Shown here one piece after another: positions 36,773-45,878 of a stretch of DNA of 64,000 nt. The notes below the pieces were generated by a model. It did not search any database and was not told where the DNA came from. It worked only from the letters and a program-made list of their open reading frames with translations. Every line of letters starts with the position of its first letter. Position 1 is the first letter of the stretch. The DNA comes from Parahoeflea halophila. GTDB lineage: Bacteria > Pseudomonadota > Alphaproteobacteria > Rhizobiales > Rhizobiaceae. The stretch spans positions 496,001 to 560,000 of the forward strand of contig NZ_OCPC01000002.1 in NCBI RefSeq assembly GCF_900220985.1, in the 5' to 3' direction. The position numbers were made by a program, and so were the translations under genes.

Positions 36773-38599
36773 TCACTCAGCCGCAGTTGACCACCACACG
36801 TCCGGGAAACCAAGCCCGTAATAGGGCAGATCTTCCGGGTGCTTGAGCGTCTTGTCATAGGCCACCTTGACCGCATCGCTGTAAAACAGCGGCACCACGT
36901 AATGGTTCGCCAGCAGCACCCGGTCGAGCGCCTTCACCGCGGCAGTCTTCTCCTCACGCGTCTGCGCGAAGATCACCATCCGGATCAGCTCGTCGACCGC
37001 GGGATCGGCGATGCCTGCATAGTTGCGCGATCCCTCCCGGTCTGCCGAGGCCGAACCCCAATAACCGGCCTGTTCGTTGCCCGGGTTCAGCGACTGGCCC
37101 CATACATTCCAGATCATGTCATAGTCGAAACTTCTGATCCGGTTGGTGTATTGCGAGGCATCGACAGTGCGGATCCTGGCGTCGATGCCGATTTTCTTCA
37201 GGCTGGCGATATAGGGCAGCACGGAGCGTTCCAGCGAAGGGCTCGACAGCAGGATTTCGATGCCGAACTGTTCGCCGGTGCTGGTGTTGACCAGCTTTCC
37301 CGATTCCAGTGCGTAGCCGGCTTGCTGGAACAGCGTCAGCGCCTGGCGCAGATTGGCCCGTGCTTTCTGCGGATCGCCGCCCACCGGGTTTGTAAACGGC
37401 GTGGTGAAGACCTCGGCCGGGATCTCGTTCTCCAATCCTTCGAGAATTTCCTTCTCGCGGCCCTCCGGCAGGCCGGAGGAGGCAAGCTCTGTACCCCAGA
37501 AATAGCTGTCCACCCGGGCCAGCGCGTCAAACGCCAGATTGTGGTTCAGGTCCTCGAAATCCAGCACGAAATTGAGCGCCCGGCGCACCCGGACATCCTG
37601 AAATTTCTCGCGCCGCATATTAGGCACCAAAGCCTGCATGATGCCGACGGCGCGCAGCGGGTTCGGGATCTCTTCACGAACTATGTCGCCGCTTTCCACT
37701 GCCGGGAAATCATAGGCCGTGGCCCATTTGCTGGCCGAATTTTCCTGCCGGAAATCCACCGTGCCGGCGCGGAATGCCTCGAATTCCACATTGGCGTCCG
37801 TGAAGTAGACATACTCGATGGCGCCAAAATTGTGCTGTCCGACATTGACGTTGAGATCCTTGCCCCAATAGTCCTCGCGCAGCTCGTAGCGGATTGTCGA
37901 GCCGGCCTTGAAGTCGGCGATCCGGTAGGGGCCTGATCCCATGACCGGCTCAAGCGTGGTACGGCTGATGTCGCGGGCCGTGCCGGCTTCGTCCGTGCCG
38001 TCCCACCAGTGCTTGGGAAGCACACGGATCTGGCCCAGGATCTGCGGCAGTTCCTGATTGTTGTTTTCGTCAAACAGGAAAGTCACATCCCGCTCACCGG
38101 TCTTCTCGGCCGAGACAACATGGGCATAATACTGCGCCTGCAGCGGATTGAGTTCCTTCGCCTTGTTGAAGCTGAACACCACATCCTCGGGCGTCACCGG
38201 CGTTCCGTCTGCCCATTTGGCCTCCGCGCGCAGCCGGAAGGTGACTTTCGAAATGTCGTCAGGATAGGAAACGCTCTCGGCGAGCAACCCGTAGGACGAC
38301 GACACCTCGTCCTCAGACGGTTTCATCAGCGTGTCGAAGACCAGGCTCAGCCCAGCCGCCGTTTCACCCTTGAAAAGGATCGGGTTGAAACTGTCGAAAG
38401 TGCCTTCCTCCGACAGTTTCAGCGTGCCCCCCTTGGGCGCGTCCGGGTTGACATAGTCGAAATGCGCAAAGCCTTCGGAATATTTCGGCGCCTCGATCAT
38501 CGCCGTGGCATGCCGCCATTCCGGTTCCTGTGCCATGGCGCTGGCTGTTGCAAGCAGGCCGGCCAGTGCCAGCGTGAGAGGGGCGAGGCGTTTGATCAT
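36773..38599 (-). CDS. yejA: Periplasmic peptide-binding protein YejA
   Basis: 608 residues from ATG 38599, with GGAGGA nine to ten bases upstream and a clear signal peptide (RLAPLTLALAGLLATASAMA) right after it; the open frame runs 67 codons further but without such support. The body is a family 5 extracellular solute-binding protein: FAHFDYVNPDAPKGGTLKL near the start, then DGTPVTPEDVVFSFNKAKE. This opening is the YejA-type signature. It delivers oligopeptides to YejBEF. It is the first gene of the yejABEF-ghrA unit. Confidence 0.93.
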   Translation of the reverse strand: MIKRLAPLTLALAGLLATASAMAQEPEWRHATAMIEAPKYSEGFAHFDYVNPDAPKGGTLKLSEEGTFDSFNPILFKGETAAGLSLVFDTLMKPSEDEVSSSYGLLAESVSYPDDISKVTFRLRAEAKWADGTPVTPEDVVFSFNKAKELNPLQAQYYAHVVSAEKTGERDVTFLFDENNNQELPQILGQIRVLPKHWWDGTDEAGTARDISRTTLEPVMGSGPYRIADFKAGSTIRYELREDYWGKDLNVNVGQHNFGAIEYVYFTDANVEFEAFRAGTVDFRQENSASKWATAYDFPAVESGDIVREEIPNPLRAVGIMQALVPNMRREKFQDVRVRRALNFVLDFEDLNHNLAFDALARVDSYFWGTELASSGLPEGREKEILEGLENEIPAEVFTTPFTNPVGGDPQKARANLRQALTLFQQAGYALESGKLVNTSTGEQFGIEILLSSPSLERSVLPYIASLKKIGIDARIRTVDASQYTNRIRSFDYDMIWNVWGQSLNPGNEQAGYWGSASADREGSRNYAGIADPAVDELIRMVIFAQTREEKTAAVKALDRVLLANHYVVPLFYSDAVKVAYDKTLKHPEDLPYYGLGFPDVWWSTAAE

Positions 38600-38694
38600 G
38601 TGTGCGGGTCCTCCGGGTACCTTGTCGTTCCAAGACAATAGGTGACTTCTGCGGCACTTGCAGGGCCACTCTTGCATTTCTTGCCGCTCAAACG

Positions 38695-38719
38695 AAAAAA
38701 GCCGGGCGTGAGGCCCGGC
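38695..38719 (-). terminator. Intrinsic terminator after the cytochrome c gene
   Basis: Stem GCCGGGC / GCCCGGC (seven bases, five-base loop) with a run of six A on the low-coordinate side, which reads as TTTTTT in the minus-strand transcript coming from the cytochrome gene. It lies 25 bases past that stop and insulates it from yejA. Confidence 0.88.
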
Positions 38720-38744
38720 TTTGCGTATCATTGTGGCGAGGAGC

Positions 38745-39356
38745 TTACTGGCTGTCAGCTGGCGCTTCGACTGCTTCATCCGCCGGTACAGCCGTGACAT
38801 CGGTCGCTGCGGGCAGCGGCTCCGGCGAGTCGGCGAGGGTGCGCAGATAGGCGATCAGGTCGGCGCGCTCGTCGATCTTCTTGATACCGGCAAAGCCCAT
38901 CGCGGTGCCCTTGATGTATTTCTTCGGTGCGGCGAGGAAGCCGCTGAGATGTTCGTAGTCCCAGAGCACCGAACCGCCTTCAGCGAACTCGACCATGGCG
39001 GCGGAGTAATTGAAGCCGTCATTGGCTGCGACCGGGCGGTTGACGATGTTCCACAGGCCGGGGCCGACCTTGTTGGCATTGGACGAATCGTTGCTGTGGC
39101 AGGCTGCGCACTTCTTGAACACCGATTCACCCTTGGCCGGATCGGCGCTGACGAGCAGCGGTGCGATCAGTTCGGGTTCGGCTTCTTCTTCAGCTGCACC
39201 GGTATCGCCGCTACCTTCGGCCACTTCGATCATGAAGCCTTCGGTCTCTGGCTCGGCGGTGTCATAGATACCATCCGAAACAATCGAAAGAGACATCAGC
39301 ACAAACAGAATGCCCAGAAAAGCGCCCGCCGCGGTATTGAAGTATGAGGAGTTCAT
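38745..39356 (-). CDS. Membrane-anchored c-type cytochrome (CycM-like)
   Basis: 203 residues. A single N-terminal membrane anchor ([21 protein letters not shown]) is followed by an acidic linker (about 33-65), then one class I cytochrome c domain. Haem attachment is C83-A-A-C86-H87 and the axial Met is probably Met153 in KGTAMGFAG. An acidic Ala/Asp/Pro-rich tail ends the protein. Anchored CycM-type cytochromes shuttle electrons from the bc1 complex to terminal oxidases in rhizobia. The gene is divergent from kdsB, which is a conserved arrangement in this order. Confidence 0.92.
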   Translation of the reverse strand: MNSSYFNTAAGAFLGILFVLMSLSIVSDGIYDTAEPETEGFMIEVAEGSGDTGAAEEEAEPELIAPLLVSADPAKGESVFKKCAACHSNDSSNANKVGPGLWNIVNRPVAANDGFNYSAAMVEFAEGGSVLWDYEHLSGFLAAPKKYIKGTAMGFAGIKKIDERADLIAYLRTLADSPEPLPAATDVTAVPADEAVEAPADSQ

Positions 39357-39528
39357 GTTCCGTCGCTCCGTTTTGGTTCGGTGTCCCGCCCAGTTTCCTG
39401 CAATATCCGAACCAGTCTTGAAATCGCGCGGAACCTATGTCTTTTGCAGTTTCGTTGCAACACCGTTTGTAACAGCGGCAGTGAGACTTTTTGACACCCG
39501 CGCCGCAGGATGGGGGAATGAACGCGCC

Positions 39529-40275
39529 ATGGCAACAGGTTCCGAGCACACGCTGGTCGTAATTCCGGCGCGAATGGCGTCGTCTCGCCTGCCCAACAAG
39601 GCGCTGGCGGATATTGCCGGCGAGCCGATGGTGGTCCGCGTCGCGCGCCAGGCGGCGCTGGCGAATATCGGCCGGGTGGCTGTCGCCACTGATTCGCGCG
39701 CCATCGCCGAAGTGGTGGAGGCTGCGGGCTTCGAAGCGGTGATGACCCGGGACGACCATCAATCCGGTTCCGACCGGGTCTTCGAGGCAGCCACGATCAT
39801 GGATCCCGAGGCCCGGGCGCAGATCATCCTCAATGTGCAGGGCGATATCCCGGCCATCGAGCCGGAAACCATCCGCCGCGCCGCCCTGCCGCTTGCAGGA
39901 TCGCCTGCCGATCTCGCCACGCTGGCCGTCGAGATTGCCGACGAGGACGAGAAAACCAACCCGAGCATCGTCAAGGTCATCGGCACGCCGATCGGTGAGC
40001 GTCTGCTGCGCGCACTTTACTTCACCCGCGCCACCGCACCTTATGGGGACGGCCCGCTCTATCACCATATCGGCCTTTATGCCTGGCGCCGCACGGCGCT
40101 TGAACGCTTTGTCTCGCTCAAGCCATCCACCCTGGAAAGACGCGAGTCGCTCGAGCAGTTGCGGGCGCTCGAGGACGGTATGCGCATCGATGTGGCGATC
40201 GTTGACTCGGTGCCGCTCGGTGTCGATACTCCCGCCGATCTTGCGCGCGCCCGGCAAATTTTCGGGCGGAAATAG
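39529..40275 (+). CDS. kdsB: 3-deoxy-manno-octulosonate cytidylyltransferase
   Basis: 248 residues from ATG 39529; the open frame extends upstream over the divergent cytochrome promoter and is not used. Motifs are [17 protein letters not shown] (CTP-binding loop), TDDH-like [11 protein letters not shown], and ILNVQGDIP with the metal-binding Asp. The enzyme activates Kdo as CMP-Kdo for lipopolysaccharide core synthesis in the cytoplasm. It is followed by pheA after 29 bases. Confidence 0.94.
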   Translation: MATGSEHTLVVIPARMASSRLPNKALADIAGEPMVVRVARQAALANIGRVAVATDSRAIAEVVEAAGFEAVMTRDDHQSGSDRVFEAATIMDPEARAQIILNVQGDIPAIEPETIRRAALPLAGSPADLATLAVEIADEDEKTNPSIVKVIGTPIGERLLRALYFTRATAPYGDGPLYHHIGLYAWRRTALERFVSLKPSTLERRESLEQLRALEDGMRIDVAIVDSVPLGVDTPADLARARQIFGRK

Positions 40276-40304
40276 ACGCTTCTTTTTCACAACGGACAGA
40301 TCTG

Positions 40305-41189
40305 ATGACCGCATCCACCAACCGCATCGCCTTTCAGGGCGAATTCGGCGCAAACTCCGACATGGCCTGCCGCGACATGTTTCCCGACATGGATCCATTG
40401 CCCTGCGCCACCTTCGAGGATGCCTTCAATGCGCTGGCCCAGGGTGACGCGGATCTTGCGATGATCCCGATCGAAAACACCATCGCCGGCCGCGTCGCCG
40501 ACATTCATCACCTGCTGCCCGAATCCCGGCTGCACATCGTCGGTGAGTATTTCATGCCGATCCATTTCCAGCTGATGGCGTTGCCGGGTGTCGACCGCTC
40601 GGAGCTGCGCACCGTGCACAGCCATGTTCACGCCGTCGGCCAGTGCCGCAAGATCGTCCGCGCCAATGGCTGGAAGGCGGTCGTGGCCGGCGATACGGCG
40701 GGAGCGGCGCGGCTGGTCTCCGAGAGCAATGACCGGACCATGGCTGCCCTGGCGCCGCGGCTGGCAGCCGAACTCTACGGTCTCGACATCCTTGAGGAGA
40801 ATGTCGAGGACACCGAGACCAATGTCACCCGCTTCGTGGTGCTGTCGCGCGAAGCCAGCATCCCGCCGCGGCCGGTGGCTGACGAGGTGGTCGTCACCAC
40901 TTTCGTCTTCCGGGTGCGCAACATTCCCGCTGCGCTCTACAAGGCGATGGGCGGGTTTGCCACCAACGGCGTCAACATGACGAAGCTTGAAAGCTACCAG
41001 CTCGGCGGAAAGTTCTTCGCAACCCAGTTCTATGCAGACATCCACGGCCATCCCGACGAAGCCCCGGTGGCCCGCGCCATGGAGGAACTCAGGTTTTTCT
41101 CCAGGGAACTGCGCATTCTCGGTGTCTACCCGGCCCATCCGTTCCGCCTGGCGCAAAACGGATCCCACGCTGAAGAGGCCGAGGGCTGA
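40305..41189 (+). CDS. pheA: Prephenate dehydratase
   Basis: 294 residues, monofunctional (no chorismate mutase domain). The catalytic domain has IAFQGEFGANSDMAC, MIPIENTIAGRVADIHHLL and the NVTRFVVLS motif, in which the Thr-Arg-Phe triplet is essential in this family. A C-terminal ACT domain follows, with LESYQLGGKFFATQFYADIHGH replacing the classic ESRP-type phenylalanine-binding stretch. It converts prephenate to phenylpyruvate for phenylalanine synthesis and is likely feedback-inhibited through the ACT domain. It converges with nudC, with nine bases between stops. Confidence 0.93.
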   Translation: MTASTNRIAFQGEFGANSDMACRDMFPDMDPLPCATFEDAFNALAQGDADLAMIPIENTIAGRVADIHHLLPESRLHIVGEYFMPIHFQLMALPGVDRSELRTVHSHVHAVGQCRKIVRANGWKAVVAGDTAGAARLVSESNDRTMAALAPRLAAELYGLDILEENVEDTETNVTRFVVLSREASIPPRPVADEVVVTTFVFRVRNIPAALYKAMGGFATNGVNMTKLESYQLGGKFFATQFYADIHGHPDEAPVARAMEELRFFSRELRILGVYPAHPFRLAQNGSHAEEAEG

Positions 41190-41198
41190 GACCAGCCG

Positions 41199-42161
41199 CT
41201 ACCGGCCCCAGTCGAGCCAGTCGCGCATCAGCCGGTGTGCGATGGCGCCGGGCGGTGGCGCCGAGGCATCGGCTTCGCCCAGGCTGGCTGCCAGCATGGC
41301 TTCGGTCTCGGAACGGTCAAACCAGCGGCAATCCTCGAGTTCGGCTGTGTCGCGGGTGATCTCCAGGCTCTGCGCTTCGGCGTAAACCCCGATCATCAGG
41401 GAATGCGGCATCGGCCAGGGTTGGCTGGCGTGATAGCGCACCCGGCCGACCCTGATGCCGGATTCCTCGAACGTTTCCCGCCGCACCGCGTCTTCCATGG
41501 TCTCGCCCGGCTCGATGAAGCCGGCCAGGCAGGAATACATGCCCAGCGGAAAATGCGGGCTGCGTCCCAGCAAGCATCTCTCGCGGGCTTCGTCGACCAC
41601 CAGCATGATGGCGACCGGGTCGGTGCGCGGAAACACCGCGCGCTCGCAAGCCTTGCATTTTCGGCGGTATCCGCCTGCTTCCGGCGTCATTTCGCCACCG
41701 CAGGTGCCGCAGAACCGGTTGGCCAGCGCCCACGCCAGCAGGCTGGTGCCCTGCGCATAAGCGCCGAGCGCTTCTTCATCCATGAGCGCCTGGCGGTAGA
41801 CCGAGCGCGTGTCGATGGCCTTGAACGGCGCGGGCAGGTCATCCGGGTCAATGTCCACCGGCATGGCAATGCGCCCGGCATTTCGTTGATCCCAGCCGAT
41901 CAGGATGGCATCATCGGGGTTGGGCTGCATCGCGGCGATGTCATCGGCTGTCAGAAGTCCATCCGGCGCATCGCCGTCGACCCGCATCGCCAGCCGGCCC
42001 TTGGCAATGGCAAAATACCGCGTCGCCGGATCTTTCATCGCATCACCGAGTTCGGTCTCGGTGCGGTATTCGGAGCGTCGGTCAAGCCGGTTGCCTGCAA
42101 AAGCGACAAGCCGGCTGGCTTCGCCATGCGGTGCATCATGGTCAAAAAGGGAAGATGTCAT
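41199..42161 (-). CDS. nudC: NAD+ diphosphatase / NADH pyrophosphatase
   Basis: 320 residues. A zinc ribbon (FCGTCGGEM ... KCKACERAVFPRTDP) precedes the Nudix box GFIEPGETMEDAVRRETFEESG, which matches GX5EX7REUXEEXGU. The C-terminal SQPWPMPHSLMIG motif (SQPWPFPxS) is diagnostic of NudC. It hydrolyses NAD(H) to NMN(H) and AMP and may remove NAD caps from RNA, as shown for E. coli NudC. The next gene on this strand, HIT, starts upstream, three bases away. Confidence 0.94.
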   Translation of the reverse strand: MTSSLFDHDAPHGEASRLVAFAGNRLDRRSEYRTETELGDAMKDPATRYFAIAKGRLAMRVDGDAPDGLLTADDIAAMQPNPDDAILIGWDQRNAGRIAMPVDIDPDDLPAPFKAIDTRSVYRQALMDEEALGAYAQGTSLLAWALANRFCGTCGGEMTPEAGGYRRKCKACERAVFPRTDPVAIMLVVDEARERCLLGRSPHFPLGMYSCLAGFIEPGETMEDAVRRETFEESGIRVGRVRYHASQPWPMPHSLMIGVYAEAQSLEITRDTAELEDCRWFDRSETEAMLAASLGEADASAPPPGAIAHRLMRDWLDWGR

Positions 42162-42164
42162 GTA

Positions 42165-42569
42165 TCAGAGGGCCTCGAGAAGTCTTTCTGTAAACTTGGC
42201 GCGGGCATTCGCGTCCCAGGGTGTGGCCTGGCCGTGGCCCCAGACCGGTCCGGGCCAGGCCGGGTCGCCCTCGGTGCGGGCAATGATGTGGAGATGGAAC
42301 TGGCGCACCTGGTTGCCGAGTGCGCCGGTATTGACCTTGAGGCAGTCCGTTGCCTGCTTCAACGCCTGGGCAGTGATTGCGGTCTCGAAGGTCAGCATCG
42401 TCTGATCCAGCGGCGTCATGTCGAAGATCTCCGTGATGCCATCCCGTTGTGGCACCAGCAGCACCCAGGGCCAGCGCGAATCCTCCATCAGCCTGAGCTG
42501 GCACAATCCCAGCTTCGTCAGCAATGTGGTGTCGCGGTCGAGCCGCGGATCGAGAACGAAATCAGACAT
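42165..42569 (-). CDS. HIT-domain nucleotide hydrolase (diadenosine tetraphosphate hydrolase type)
   Basis: 134 residues from ATG 42569 (MSDFVLDPRLDRDT); the open frame runs 42 codons upstream without support. The single HIT domain ends QFHLHIIARTEGDPAWPGPVWG. The histidine triad region is Q-F-H-L-H-I-I, so the first His is Gln while the last two, including the nucleophile, are kept. This form with a DPAWPGPVWG tail is common in a proteobacterial HIT subgroup. It probably hydrolyses dinucleoside polyphosphates. It is co-transcribed with nudC. Confidence 0.88.
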   Translation of the reverse strand: MSDFVLDPRLDRDTTLLTKLGLCQLRLMEDSRWPWVLLVPQRDGITEIFDMTPLDQTMLTFETAITAQALKQATDCLKVNTGALGNQVRQFHLHIIARTEGDPAWPGPVWGHGQATPWDANARAKFTERLLEAL

Positions 42570-42627
42570 CAAACACACCGGCGGGCAGGGTCGGAGGCCA
42601 ACTCTAGCAGTTTTTTTTGGCTCTGGC

Positions 42628-42656
42628 TTGCTTTTGCCTTTCTGATTGACGATATG
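42628..42656 (+). promoter_or_regulatory. Sigma-70-type promoter of the SRP RNA
   Basis: TTGCTT (-35, 42628-42633), 17-base spacer, GATATG (-10, 42651-42656). The predicted start falls 7-8 bases on, exactly where the SRP RNA stem begins. Confidence 0.6.
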
Positions 42657-42663
42657 TGCCTTC

Positions 42664-42759
42664 GGGAGGTTGGTGGTGGACGAGCCACTCGCCAACCGGG
42701 TCAGGTCCGGAAGGAAGCAGCCCTAACGAGCCCGGCACGGGTCACCGTGCCAGCCTCCC
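42664..42759 (+). ncRNA. ffs: Signal recognition particle RNA (bacterial small SRP, 4.5S type)
   Basis: The conserved SRP apical core GGTCAGGTCCGGAAGGAAGC followed by AGCCCTAACGA lies at about 42698-42730, with the GGAAG tetraloop region and the Ffh-binding internal loop. The ends pair: GGGAGG (42664-42669) with CCTCCC (42754-42759), and the long hairpin is closed by inner GC pairs. A TTTT run follows. Size near 100 nt is standard for the alphaproteobacterial form. The RNA binds Ffh and targets membrane proteins. Its position upstream of dnaX is conserved in the order. Confidence 0.97.
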
Positions 42760-42916
42760 ACCCTTTTGCCCGCGCCATAACTGGCAGGCCCACCACTGGC
42801 GGCCCCGGCACCAGTTGGCCCAATCACTGGCTTCATTGTCATTGACGGGTCCCGACCGGGGTGCAAACATTCCACATGAATGGCCACCCGGCCATCGCGA
42901 GGGCGGCACGAGGATC

Positions 42917-44773
42917 ATGGACGAAACAACCGGCACGACCACAGTTTCGGCGGGATCACATGCCGGGGACCAAGCGCCGTACCGGGTGCTTGCGCGCAAA
43001 TACCGTCCGAAGGATTTCACCGACCTGATCGGCCAGGAGCCGATGGTCCGCACCCTGACCAATGCGTTTTCCTCAGGCCGCATCGCCCAGGCCTGGATGC
43101 TGACCGGTGTCCGCGGCGTCGGCAAGACCACCACGGCCCGCATCCTGGCCCGCGCGCTCAATTACGAGACCACCGAGATCGACCAGCCGACCATCGATCT
43201 GTCGGTGCCCGGCGAGCATTGCCAGGCGATCATGGAAGGCCGCCATGTCGATGTCATCGAGATGGATGCGGCCTCCCATACCGGCATCGACGACATTCGC
43301 GAGATCATCGAGCAGGTCCGCTACCGCCCGGTTTCGGCGCGCTACAAGGTCTACATCATCGACGAAGTGCACATGCTCTCCAACCAGGCCTTCAACGGCC
43401 TGCTGAAGACGCTTGAAGAGCCGCCGTCGCATGTGAAATTCATCTTCGCCACCACCGAAATCCGCAAGGTTCCGATCACCGTGCTGTCGCGCTGTCAGCG
43501 CTTTGACCTGCGCCGCATCGATTCGGGCCTGCTCGTTACCCATTTCCGCAATGTCGCCAGCCAGGAAGGCATCTCCATCGATGACGAATCGTTGGCGATG
43601 ATCGCCCGCGCCGCCGAGGGCTCGGTGCGTGACGGTCTCTCCCTGCTCGACCAGGCCATCGCCCATGGCGGCGGCAGCGTCGATGCCGAAGCTGTTCGCT
43701 CCATGCTTGGTCTTGCCGACCGCTCCCGCATCGTCGGCCTGTTCGGCGCGTTGATGGCGGGCGACGTGGCCGGTGCCCTTGCAAGCTTTCGCGATCAGTA
43801 TGATTCCGGCGCCGCCCCTTCGGTGATCCTGACGGATCTCGCGGATTTCACGCATCTGGTGACGAGGCTCAAATTCGTTCCCGAAGCCGGCGAAGATCCC
43901 TCGCTGACAGAGACCGAGCGCGAAAGCGGTGCTGATTTTGCGGCAAAGCTCTCGACCGTCATCCTGTCGCGCGTCTGGCAGATGCTGCTCAAGGGCATCA
44001 CCGAGAGCGATACCTCGAGCAGGCCCGCCGCGGCCGCCGAGATGGCGTTGATCCGCATTGCCCACGCCGCCAATCTGCCATCACCCGAGGAAGCGCTGAA
44101 AGCGTTTCAGGCTTCCGGCGGCACGTCTGCCGGCCCTGCTGGCCAACGCTCCGGCAGTGGCTCCTCCGGTGGCGGCGCAACCGCCATGGCGGTCGGGGAA
44201 CGGCGCACGGCCCAGGGTGGGCATGGTGGTGGAAATGGCGGCCGCCACCCCGCCATGCGCCTGGCCCATTCCGCCGAGCCATCGGTTGTCGCCCCGCCCG
44301 TCGCGGAGCCGGAACCTCAAGTTGCCATCAATTCGCTTGAGGATATTGTGGCGCTGGCCGAAAATAACCGCGACATTGCCATGAAGGTGCAGATCCGCAC
44401 CGGCGTGCGCCTGGTCCGGCTTGAGCCGGGCCGTCTCGAAATCAATCTCGCGCCCGATGCCAGTTCCAGCCTGCCCGGTGAACTGATCAAGAAGCTGGGC
44501 GACTGGACCGGCGCCAAATGGTCGGTCACGCTCAGCCGCGAGGAAGGCCAGCCCACCATTGCCGAGCGCGAGATCGCCAAGCGCGAGGCGCTGCACAGCG
44601 ATGCCCGCCAGGATCCCGACGTGGCAGCCATCCTGGCGCAGTTTCCCGGCTCCCGCGTTACCGATGTCCGCATTGCCGTCGCGGAAGAATCGCTGCCCGA
44701 TGACGCGCTTGCGCCGTCAGAGGATGGCGACATCCTCCCCGGCGACATCGAGGCTGACGACAGCCCGGACTGA
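42917..44773 (+). CDS. dnaX: DNA polymerase III subunits gamma and tau
   Basis: 618 residues from ATG 42917, with GAGGA just upstream; the frame is open back through the SRP gene but cannot be coding there. The AAA+ clamp-loader core includes [20 protein letters not shown], Walker [14 protein letters not shown] and the sensor and Walker B region [15 protein letters not shown]. The zinc module of E. coli DnaX is reduced to a single Cys ([10 protein letters not shown]), as in other rhizobia. A flexible Gly/Ser linker (about 400-460) leads to a tau-like C-terminal domain. It loads the beta clamp and couples polymerases at the fork. Confidence 0.94.
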   Translation: MDETTGTTTVSAGSHAGDQAPYRVLARKYRPKDFTDLIGQEPMVRTLTNAFSSGRIAQAWMLTGVRGVGKTTTARILARALNYETTEIDQPTIDLSVPGEHCQAIMEGRHVDVIEMDAASHTGIDDIREIIEQVRYRPVSARYKVYIIDEVHMLSNQAFNGLLKTLEEPPSHVKFIFATTEIRKVPITVLSRCQRFDLRRIDSGLLVTHFRNVASQEGISIDDESLAMIARAAEGSVRDGLSLLDQAIAHGGGSVDAEAVRSMLGLADRSRIVGLFGALMAGDVAGALASFRDQYDSGAAPSVILTDLADFTHLVTRLKFVPEAGEDPSLTETERESGADFAAKLSTVILSRVWQMLLKGITESDTSSRPAAAAEMALIRIAHAANLPSPEEALKAFQASGGTSAGPAGQRSGSGSSGGGATAMAVGERRTAQGGHGGGNGGRHPAMRLAHSAEPSVVAPPVAEPEPQVAINSLEDIVALAENNRDIAMKVQIRTGVRLVRLEPGRLEINLAPDASSSLPGELIKKLGDWTGAKWSVTLSREEGQPTIAEREIAKREALHSDARQDPDVAAILAQFPGSRVTDVRIAVAEESLPDDALAPSEDGDILPGDIEADDSPD

Positions 44774-44835
44774 CAGGAACGCCAGCATTCCGGCCGAAAC
44801 AGAGCCGGCAAACCGAGTTCATGAAGGAGATCCCG

Positions 44836-45159
44836 ATGAAAGACATCATGGGAATGATGGGCAAGATCAAGGACATGCAGTCCAAGATGGAAAAGATGCA
44901 GGAAGAGCTCGCCGAGCTCGAATGCGAGGGCGTGGCCGGTGGTGGCATGGTCAGTGTACGCCTGACCGGCAAGGGGCAGATGAAGGGTCTTTCGATCGAT
45001 CCGTCGATGTTCAAGGAAGACGATGTCGAGATCCTCGAGGATCTGATCGTCGCCGCCCACAATGATGCCAAGGCCAAGGTCGAAGCCATGATGGCCGAAC
45101 GCACCAAGGAACTCACTGCAGGCCTGCCGATCCCGCCCGGCATGAAACTGCCGTTCTGA
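44836..45159 (+). CDS. YbaB/EbfC family nucleoid-associated protein
   Basis: 107 residues from ATG 44836, placed 6 bases after AAGGAG; an in-frame ATG five codons earlier would put that RBS inside the gene. The N-terminal helix ([21 protein letters not shown]) and the [22 protein letters not shown] strand region match YbaB. The family forms dimeric tweezers that bind DNA. It lies between dnaX and recR, which is a near-universal bacterial arrangement. Confidence 0.93.
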   Translation: MKDIMGMMGKIKDMQSKMEKMQEELAELECEGVAGGGMVSVRLTGKGQMKGLSIDPSMFKEDDVEILEDLIVAAHNDAKAKVEAMMAERTKELTAGLPIPPGMKLPF

Positions 45160-45186
45160 GCCTGTTGACCGCCATCGGAGAATGAA

Positions 45187-45792
45187 ATGCAGAAGCGTGT
45201 AACCGGCCCCGAGATCGAGCGGCTGATCCAGCTGCTTGCCCGTGTCCCGGGGCTCGGGCCGCGCTCGGCACGCCGTGCAGCCCTTCAGCTGATCAAGAAG
45301 AAGGATCAGCTGATGGGGCCCCTGGCGCTGGCCATGAACGAGGCCTTCGAGAAGGTGCGCATCTGCTCGACCTGCGGCAATGCCGACACCTCCGATCCCT
45401 GCACGGTCTGCACCGACGCAAGCCGCGACCAGAGCGTCATCATCGTCGTCGAGGATGTGGCCGATCTCTGGGCGCTCGAGCGCGCGGCTGCGATGAATGC
45501 CGGCTATCATGTGCTCGGCGGTACGCTGTCGCCGCTCGATGGCGTCGGGCCGGATGATCTGTCGATCGCCGGTCTGGTCGACCGCGTGGCCAAGGGCGGG
45601 GTCAAGGAAATCCTGATTGCCGTCAACGCCACCGTCGAAGGCCAGACCACGGCGCATTACATCACCGAGCAATTGTCGGGCTTCGACATCAAGGTCACCC
45701 GCCTGGCCCATGGCGTGCCGGTCGGCGGCGAGCTGGATTATCTGGACGAGGGCACGCTGGCAGCCGCCATCCGCGCCCGCACCGCTTTCTGA
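45187..45792 (+). CDS. recR: Recombination mediator protein RecR
   Basis: 201 residues. An N-terminal helix-hairpin-helix ([21 protein letters not shown]) is followed by a zinc finger ([17 protein letters not shown]), a Toprim domain ([17 protein letters not shown]) and a C-terminal Walker-B-like stretch. RecR works with RecF and RecO to load RecA at single-stranded gaps. The start is ATG 45187; the earlier ATG at 45182 is out of frame. It lies 27 bases after ybaB. Confidence 0.95.
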   Translation: MQKRVTGPEIERLIQLLARVPGLGPRSARRAALQLIKKKDQLMGPLALAMNEAFEKVRICSTCGNADTSDPCTVCTDASRDQSVIIVVEDVADLWALERAAAMNAGYHVLGGTLSPLDGVGPDDLSIAGLVDRVAKGGVKEILIAVNATVEGQTTAHYITEQLSGFDIKVTRLAHGVPVGGELDYLDEGTLAAAIRARTAF

Positions 45793-45878
45793 TCCTGATC
45801 CGGCGATTTTCGCCAAATCGGGCGTCCGGCGGGTCAAGCGCCATTTTCCCGGCACCAGGCTCGGGTTACGCTCGGCCC

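Noticed and set aside
38600-38800. 67-codon N-terminal extension of YejA
   Set aside because: The added segment would bury the signal peptide, lacks an RBS and overlaps the terminator and the 3' end of the cytochrome gene.
42656-42916. Open frame extending dnaX upstream through the SRP RNA
   Set aside because: The region is the ffs gene and its downstream spacer; the dnaX protein start with RBS is at 42917 and the upstream translation has no family similarity.
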